Source: Erigeron canadensis
Lineage: Eukaryota; Streptophyta; Magnoliopsida; Asterales; Asteraceae
DNA: 64,000 nt
Reading direction: 5' to 3'
NCBI RefSeq assembly: GCF_010389155.1
Contig: NC_057768.1
Location: 14,816,501-14,880,500 of the forward strand
The stretch's first letter is position 1, and each line of letters starts with the position of its first letter. The notes under the pieces were generated by a model. That model had not been told where the DNA came from. It saw nothing but the letters and a program-made list of their open reading frames with translations, and made no database searches. Of the stretch, positions 58,079 to 64,000 are shown one piece after another. Both the position numbers and the translations under genes were made by a program.

Positions 58079-58228
58079 GACCCAACGCGATGAAGGTATT
58101 TAGTCTAACCAGAGCAAACCTTTGCACTCTTAAGTTTCTTTCAAGTTGGTTACACATACATATTCATATAAATATACATATACAAACACTTTAAGGAGAT
58201 AGTACCAATATCGATTCGATATCGAGAA

Positions 58229-60680
58229 ATGGGAAGACGACCATGTTGTGATAAAGTAGGTTTAAAACAAGGGCCATGGACTGCTGATGAAGATCAAAAG
58301 CTCATCAACTTCATTCTCACTAATGGCCAATGTTGTTGGAGAGCTGTCCCTAAACTTGCAGGTACAATTAGATCATGACTCCTTTCATGTTTGATGACAG
58401 ACAATAATATTAAAATAGTTGAATAAATATGAAGTGATCATATTGCAACTCATTGATATGTTTTTCATTATGTTAATTAGAACTTTATCATATTAATTAC
58501 TTTATCAACTCTAAAGATGTTCATTACATGTGCAAACGTGTTTGGTTATTTAATAAAGTGATTAAAAATCCTAGAATTATACCTTAAATTAGATAATAAT
58601 TCATCATTAGTCAGAAAAATCTATAACTTTTCCTTAACATGGCATAAACTTTTTACTTTAGGACTTTTAAGGTGTGGAAAGAGTTGTAGGTTGAGATGGA
58701 CGAACTATCTTCGACCCGATTTGAAAAGAGGTTTGTTATCTGAATATGAAGAGACGATAGTTATTGATCTTCATGCTCAACTTGGCAACAGGTATACATA
58801 TTGTCTTTACTTTCTTCTATATCACTATATATATGTCGAGTGGCAGACAAGTCATGCATATACATATGATTCTAAATTTTGGTGACATTCTATAAAATTG
58901 CACCTTTAGAATGAGGAAGAAATTACTTTGTATCTTTTTTTGAATTAAAAACAACCCGTTTTGTTTATGCATGGTTGCGTAACTTCTAAACCGCATCGTT
59001 TTGACATAGTATAATTTTTTTATAAATTAACAGATCATTTGTATTGTTAAGTATTTATGTACGTGTACATACAAGTGTGTATATAGATATGTATATATAT
59101 AGAAGTTAAATAGTTCATAACATGTCTTTGTGGGAAACACCATTGGACCAATTCTAATCCAATGTGTATAAAGTTTATGGTCCATGATATTATAAGAAAT
59201 GGCCTAGCTAGTGCATATGATAAAAAAGAATCTTTCTGAAGAGGTACCGGACGAAAATCTTTAAAAATGAGTGGCTGAATATAAGAAAAGGTCTACCCAA
59301 TTTATTATTCTAAATTAGTAGTTCTTGATATATAATTAAGTTAAGCATCTTGAATATAATACGAATGAGTCATGTTAAATAACTAAAGTTGTGTTTATTA
59401 TAATAATGAGCTTTCAGATTTTGTGATTTGTATATATCCGAACAATGAAAAACTTACAATTCGCCAAATACTACAAAGCACAAGATTTGAAATTTAATCT
59501 ATAGTCTTTTATAATAATTTATCCTACCACTATATTTGAAAAGTATTACATAATACTTACATGCGAAAGTATGAAATTACCCTTAATAAACACCACTTAT
59601 AAAAAGGGTTATTAGAGATTACCAAATTTGTTCTTAGTGAAACAATTTATATTTTAAATCCTTATCTCGCTAATTACGCTCTAAGTCTTTATCTTCTAAA
59701 AATATTTGTACTATAACCTTTACATCAACTTATACACCAATTGTCGATATCATTACCATCAGTCACCGACACCACTAAACCGCTGTCACCATTACCGTCG
59801 CTGCATTGTGCGGGTACCATGTTAGTTAAATAAACACAATTTTAACTTTTCACACTGTAGACATTCGTAGATAGTTAATAAGTTAATTAATTTTTTGAAA
59901 ATAACGACTAATTATGCTTGGGCTTTGGTAATAATTGCTAGATGGTCAAAGATCGCATCTCATCTTCCTGGCAGAACGGATAATGAAATAAAAAATCATT
60001 GGAATACCCATATCAAGAAAAAGCTCAAGAAAATGGGAATTGATCCCCTCACTCATAAACCGATTTCTCCTTCTATCCCTCCAACGGTAGCACCAGAAAT
60101 CCAAAAAGGCGCAATAATTCCTGGACTAATGGAGAATGAAAACAAAGAAAATGATGTGATAGTTAATGATACACTTTCAGTCGAATCAAGTACAATTAGT
60201 GAGGTAGCTAACGAGGAACAAGAAGATGATGAAGAAAGCAAAAGAATTGTGGAAGTATCCCACGTAGTTGAGTTTTGCACTGATGAAGTTCCTTTGATAG
60301 AACCTCATGAGATACTGCTTACTACCACTACTGATAATCACATTTTACCCCTTCTATCGTCTTGTTCATCATCTTCGACCTCTTCAAATTATGACATTTC
60401 AAATAGAAACCAGAATTTTATGCATGAGGATCTACATCAAGTTTTACCAAGTATTGACCGGTGCTCCTCGTCTTTTAATTCTACAAATTACAACAACTTC
60501 GATGCTGGATTCTGGGATGATGACGATGATCAATTTATGAACAACTTAAGCATGTTAATTAATGATCACTATGAAACTGACATGAATATTCAAAACGATA
60601 CTACTTATGGACTAGATATCACCAACTGCTCAAGGATGTTCACTACCGATGACTCTTGGAAATTTGAACAACTTTTGTGA
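58229..60680 (+). CDS. R2R3-MYB transcription factor, MYB20/42/43/85-like
   Basis: Three exons: 58229-58361 (133 bp), 58662-58791 (130 bp) and 59942-60680 (739 bp, stop TGA). They total 1,002 bp for 333 aa. All introns are GT-AG; the phases (1 in Gly45, 2 in Arg88) and the 133/130-bp exon sizes are canonical for R2R3-MYB genes. The N-terminus MGRRPCCDK is typical. R2 has Trp17, 37 and 57; R3 has Trp89 and Trp108, with the first Trp replaced by Leu, as usual. '[20 protein letters not shown]' and '[18 protein letters not shown]' point to the MYB20/42/43/85 group, nuclear activators of lignin and secondary-wall genes. The bHLH-binding motif in R3 is absent. The C-terminus is acidic and Ser-rich ('FWDDDDDQF'), fitting activation. 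Subgroup is inferred from the DNA-binding domain only; MYB40/99-like relatives are alternatives. The reading frame is intact. Confidence 0.92.
58362..58661 (+). other. MYB intron 1
   Basis: 300 bp, GT...AG, phase 1, AT-rich. Position conserved in R2R3-MYB genes. Confidence 0.9.
58792..59941 (+). other. MYB intron 2
   Basis: 1,150 bp, GT...AG, phase 2. AT-rich, with a CA/CC-rich ACCAC-type degenerate patch at about 59745-59815. No clear transposon boundaries seen. Confidence 0.9.
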
Positions 60681-61470
60681 ATGGAACATGTGTTTCATCA
60701 TACTTTATTTTAAACTTTTATATTTATCTTTGAAACTTTCGTTTTCTTATTCTTTTTCTATCAATCTTTTGCACTGGATATGTGAATCTTGAAAAAGTGA
60801 AGGGTTGCTAGTTTTCATGACTCTTTTAGTCAATAATTTGGTAAAAAGTGAGAAAAATATATATAACACTGGAAAAACCCGTAGTTACTTTGTATCATTG
60901 ATAATTTCATTATTTGTTTTTTTAATAATTTTTAAACAATACTCTTCAATAATATATTAAAACACATTAGGTCATAACATAAAAATCAAAAGCCAACAAG
61001 TTGCTTCAATGATAAATCCTCCTAAGCAATTCTCGTAACATTGTGATTATGACATTTGATAGATTGAAATGATACACTTGTCATATTTTAAATTTTTTAG
61101 AAATATTATTAGGCTACTTATTAAGAGAATATATTATTCTCTCTCATTTAATCTAAAACTAAAAGCAAAAAGTAAAATAAAAGATAATAATATTAAGAAA
61201 TTATCGTATTGAAACTTTGTTACAGACGTCTTAATTAGCTAGTTCTTCGATAAACAACAACGTATATAAAAACAAATTGGATTTCCTTAATAATAGCCCT
61301 TATGTTGAAAGTATAAACTATTTGAGTGTGTTAAAATTTATACTTTGTTGTGCGAAATTTCAAATGAATGTTTTTAATGTATATAGTACTTATTTTTATG
61401 AGTGTAATAATAAGTTATTAAGGGTTGTCATTATCATTTTACGAGACCCGATTTATAGCATGTGCAATGG
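60681..61470. other. MYB 3' flank and AT-rich intergenic sequence
   Basis: No further gene. The 3' UTR end is not evident; no AATAAA is close to the stop codon. Confidence 0.6.
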
Positions 61471-61475
61471 GCTCA

Positions 61476-62511
61476 ATTGAGCGGGGCACCCAAAATTCAC
61501 GGGCACTCAAATTCTCATTCATACCTTAATATATATTTATATATAGTGAGTGTTAGAATACATTAATGTTATTGTCAATGTGAATATGTAGTTAAATCTA
61601 GTAGTAATAAATTAATGATGTGTATGTGATGTTATTAAATTAAACCCAACTATATATCTTCAATTTTATATATCAAATAGTACATTAACCGTTTATATAT
61701 AACACAAGATATCATTTAAATACATTTAATTTAAATATATATTATATTTTCTTTTTTGGAAAGTATATGTCATTGTATATAATCACCATACTCTGCAAAT
61801 ACGGTACAAGTTACAAAAGTCACTTTACATTGAAACTAATCAAGTCCTCCCAAGTAATTACACCTTTTTTTGTTACTCTTATATCACAAAAAAACCTATA
61901 GCCCTAGCCTCGTGAAAATTTGGTGGACACAAATCGTTGCTTGCTCAAAAATCTTTTTGTTCTTTGCCTTCCAAAGACACCAACTAGTAACAAACGTTAG
62001 GCTTTTAAGAACCTTCTTCGACTTTCTGCAGAATCCCAATTTATCTGGAAACTCATTTCATTCTTTAATAGATGAGAAAAAAAGTGTCCACCTGCTCACA
62101 CGACTCCAAACCTCTTAAGCAACTTAGCGGTAACATACCAAATGTTCGATAGTTTCATGCCAAGCTTCACAAACCGCAAAGAGTATTACGAAAGTGACAA
62201 TTCCTTGATTCGAGAGCTACATATTTAGGTAACCGATCGATAGCCGCCCGCCACACTGGATAAAATAATAATAATAATAATCTCATACTAATAATTTATA
62301 TTTTTGGACGTTAATTTGCGGGCAGGTCGCAAAGAGCCAAAATCGCAAACCATTATACAAACATATATATTGATTTACGACATTATTGTCATAGTTGTTT
62401 TGATGCTTTTATTAATACATACTTATTAACTAATTCATTTTAAATGAAATTTTTTGATGTTTAATGGGGCACTATTCATATTGTTGAGCAGGGTACCTAA
62501 AGTTCATGGGA
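61476..62511. repeat. Imperfect direct repeats flanking a LINE fragment
   Basis: 'TTGAGCGGGGCACCCAAAAT' (61476) and 'TTGAGCAGGGTACCTAAAGT' (62482) start about 30 bases of direct similarity, roughly 1 kb apart. They may be ends of an old element or a dispersed repeat unit. Confidence 0.4.
61870..62270 (-). mobile_element. LINE 3'-end remnant (minus strand)
   Basis: On the minus strand a degenerate frame gives the zinc-binding C-terminal domain of plant LINE RT: 'LSNQGIVTFVILFAVC' then 'WHETIEHLVCYR' (H...H...C pattern), 'EVWSRVSRW' and 'TSWCLWKAKNKKIFEQ'. The 'W-C-x-W-K-A-x-N' signature is characteristic. Several stops; 5'-truncated. Confidence 0.6.
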
Positions 62512-62554
62512 CGGGGCCTGCATTTTACTAATTTTTTTTAAAGGCTGACACCCC

Positions 62555-62628
62555 TAACTTTGGTGTGCACAAACCGGGTTCGAATTTTGGCAATGTTTTG
62601 AAGAGTTTGCTCTCGCATATGTAGATGT
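62555..62628 (+). repeat. Possible tRNA-derived (SINE-like) fragment
   Basis: GGGTTCGAATTTTGG (about 62577-62591) resembles an RNA polymerase III B box. No convincing A box upstream and no clover-leaf, so not a tRNA gene. Confidence 0.2.
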
Positions 62629-63555
62629 GTAAAATCCCAAACTTTTTATGTCGACCATTGACCATGTCGTTAGTCAACTTTTAGTTTCTATTAGATCTTA
62701 TGTGTTTAAATAATAAATATGTTTACGTGATAATGATCACTATATATGACTAATGTATTCAAGTGTTAATGAATTATATCATTAAATATGTTAATGTGAG
62801 GTTAAATAGAAGTATTAAAGAAAGTTATATGCGTCATGTGTTGGATTGAGTCGATAAGTATTCCCGAAAGTCAAGTTAAGTCTTAAACGAATCGTTTATA
62901 GAGTTAAGGGACTTAAAGTGACAATTAAGAAAAGGATGGCTAGGAGTTAAGTGATAATTAGGCTCCCCTAATTGTCTTAAATCAGATAATACTTGAGTTT
63001 TCCAGCCCCATAATACCCCTCTTCTCTCTCAAGCAAATCTCCTTCAGATTCATTCGATTCTTGGTGTTTAATTGAAGTTTGAGCAAGATCTCTCATCCTT
63101 GTGATCTTCTACAGGTAATATAGATGATTTTCGAGAACAAAGAAATCTCTAGAAAACCCTATTCTCTTTCCCTAAAGTAGAGATTTGCTAACCTTCCCCT
63201 AACCCGAATTTTGTTTCAACTCAGCCTAATCAGATCATGTTTTCCATCCTATTCCTTATAAATCTTGATCTTGGTTAGCTGTTCTTGGTTCGTCTTAGGA
63301 ATCTTAGGGTTTTCCTTTTTTTTTCGCTGCTCTTTGATTACGGTTTCTTTTCTTTCTCTTTGGTTAGCATCTTGGGTTCTTTTAGATTACTACGTGTTAC
63401 TTTTCTTGTAATTAGCCTGGCTATCTAATCATATAAAGAGATCAAGCATTTTCTTAGGATTTTTATTCTAGATTTAGGGTTTTTCTTTGTTTCGTTACGT
63501 GCTTTACATAGTTTGCTTGCATTGTTTTTTACTGGTGTCGTGATTTCATGGTTTT
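62629..63555 (+). repeat. LTR-like or leader sequence upstream of a chimeric ORF
   Basis: Begins TGTAAAATCCCAAAC, the style of a gypsy LTR start. AT-rich, then T/C-rich from about 63000. No matching 3' boundary or primer site found before 63556; it could equally be the 5' UTR of a LINE. Confidence 0.3.
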
Positions 63556-64000
63556 GTGCTGCTAATGGACAGCAGTAATTCTACAAAAGCCAATCTTCAA
63601 GGTCTTGCGTCGAAGATTAAGAATATAGATGGGAGGAAGGTTCCGGTTAGGGGAATTCTTAAAAACCCTAACCCTAAAAAGGGGAACGATGGTAGTGGGG
63701 GAATAAAGAAGGTCTCAGTAGGTGGTGGTAATATGGCCACTAATAAAACTTATGTCGGTGAGACAGAGCTGAAAGATTTACTGATAAGGGAAGCACATGA
63801 AGGAGCTTTAGCTGGCCATTTTGACATTAACAAACCTGGAGAGATCTTCACTGAACATTTCTACTGGCCAAGTTTACTGAATGATGTTTAGAATATCATG
63901 AGTCATTGTCCAAGTTGTCACCAGGCAAAGACAACTTTTCATCAAGGATTGCATACTCCTCTTCCAATTCCAAACCAGCAATGGGAGGAACTTAGCATAG
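63556..64000 (+). pseudogene. Chimeric ORF: LINE ORF1-like start joined to gypsy integrase zinc finger (runs off the window)
   Basis: The frame opens at 63556-63558 (a non-ATG TTG/CTG region), with an ATG at 63565. Its first 60 residues ('LASKIKNIDGRKVPVRGILK') resemble the N-terminus of DUF4283-type LINE ORF1 proteins. From about 63760 the product becomes the H2C2 zinc domain of gypsy integrases: 'LLIREAHEGALAGHFDINK', 'EHFYWPSLLNDV', then 'HCPSCHQAKTTFHQG'. A TAG at 63889-63891 replaces the usual Trp/Tyr-type codon, and the frame continues to the window end. The join suggests recombination between two elements. Confidence 0.5.

Noticed and set aside
62565..62600. tRNA gene
   Set aside because: Only a B-box-like word is present; no A box and no clover-leaf.
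63655..63680. Telomere-like CCCTAACCCTAAA
   Set aside because: Only two units, within a coding-like frame (Asn-Pro repeats); not a telomeric array.

Overview
This window is a stretch of a large, repeat-rich plant nuclear genome. It is a eudicot and probably Asteraceae, judging by the style of the Ty1/copia SIRE-type elements, the 3'-end LINE fragments and the Tekay-like long LTRs; that assignment is from recognition, not from a search. The only convincing host gene is an R2R3-MYB transcription factor (58229-60680, + strand, three exons, deduced 333 aa). Its DNA-binding domain resembles the MYB20/42/43/85 group linked to secondary cell wall and lignin control. Nearly everything else is transposable-element sequence, much of it nested.

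Layout. (1) 1-22659 is a three-level nest. The remains of a copia element (A) occupy 1-6436 plus its 3' LTR. A 3.9-kb solo LTR (576-4510, target duplication TACTA) sits in its gag. A 15.4-kb SIRE-type copia element on the minus strand (6699-22143, duplication GGGTT) sits in its 3' LTR. A second solo LTR (16986-19962, duplication CCAGT) sits inside the gag of that SIRE element. (2) 22660-26315 holds degenerate fragments: a gypsy tail, a LINE 3' end, LTR-like sequence and a MITE/Helitron-like piece. (3) 26321-57432 is a Ty3/gypsy element of Tat-like type on the minus strand (duplication TTAGG), lacking gag. It is interrupted in its reverse transcriptase by a young copia element B on the plus strand (30753-55863, duplication CTACT). 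(4) 57438-61470 is the MYB gene and its flanks. (5) 61471-64000 contains a minus-strand LINE fragment, direct repeats, LTR-like sequence and a chimeric ORF running off the window.

An important caveat is that 42064-42163 is exactly 100 N. The sequence before the gap (28199-42063) and after it (42164-55858) is the same locus twice: same gypsy flank, same CTACT duplication, same defective 5' LTR, same stop codons. Small deletions concentrate toward the gap on both sides. The simplest reading is two overlapping contigs joined without merging. The real locus is then one copia B of about 11.3 kb inside one gypsy of about 6.0 kb.

The most interesting unexplained signals are: an array of GACGATCTT/AAGATCGTC hairpins in the copia B leader; a regularly spaced array of TQT motifs next to a coiled coil in its Gag extension, resembling LC8 dynein-light-chain docking arrays; an antisense ORF with its own TATA box between pol and the 3' LTR of the gypsy element; a long additional ORF after pol in the SIRE element; loss of the TATA-box region from the 5' LTRs of both the gypsy and copia B; and a cluster of MYB-type AACTGG/CAGTTG sites in the SIRE U3. 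No complete, clearly functional new system is proved; these are testable leads.
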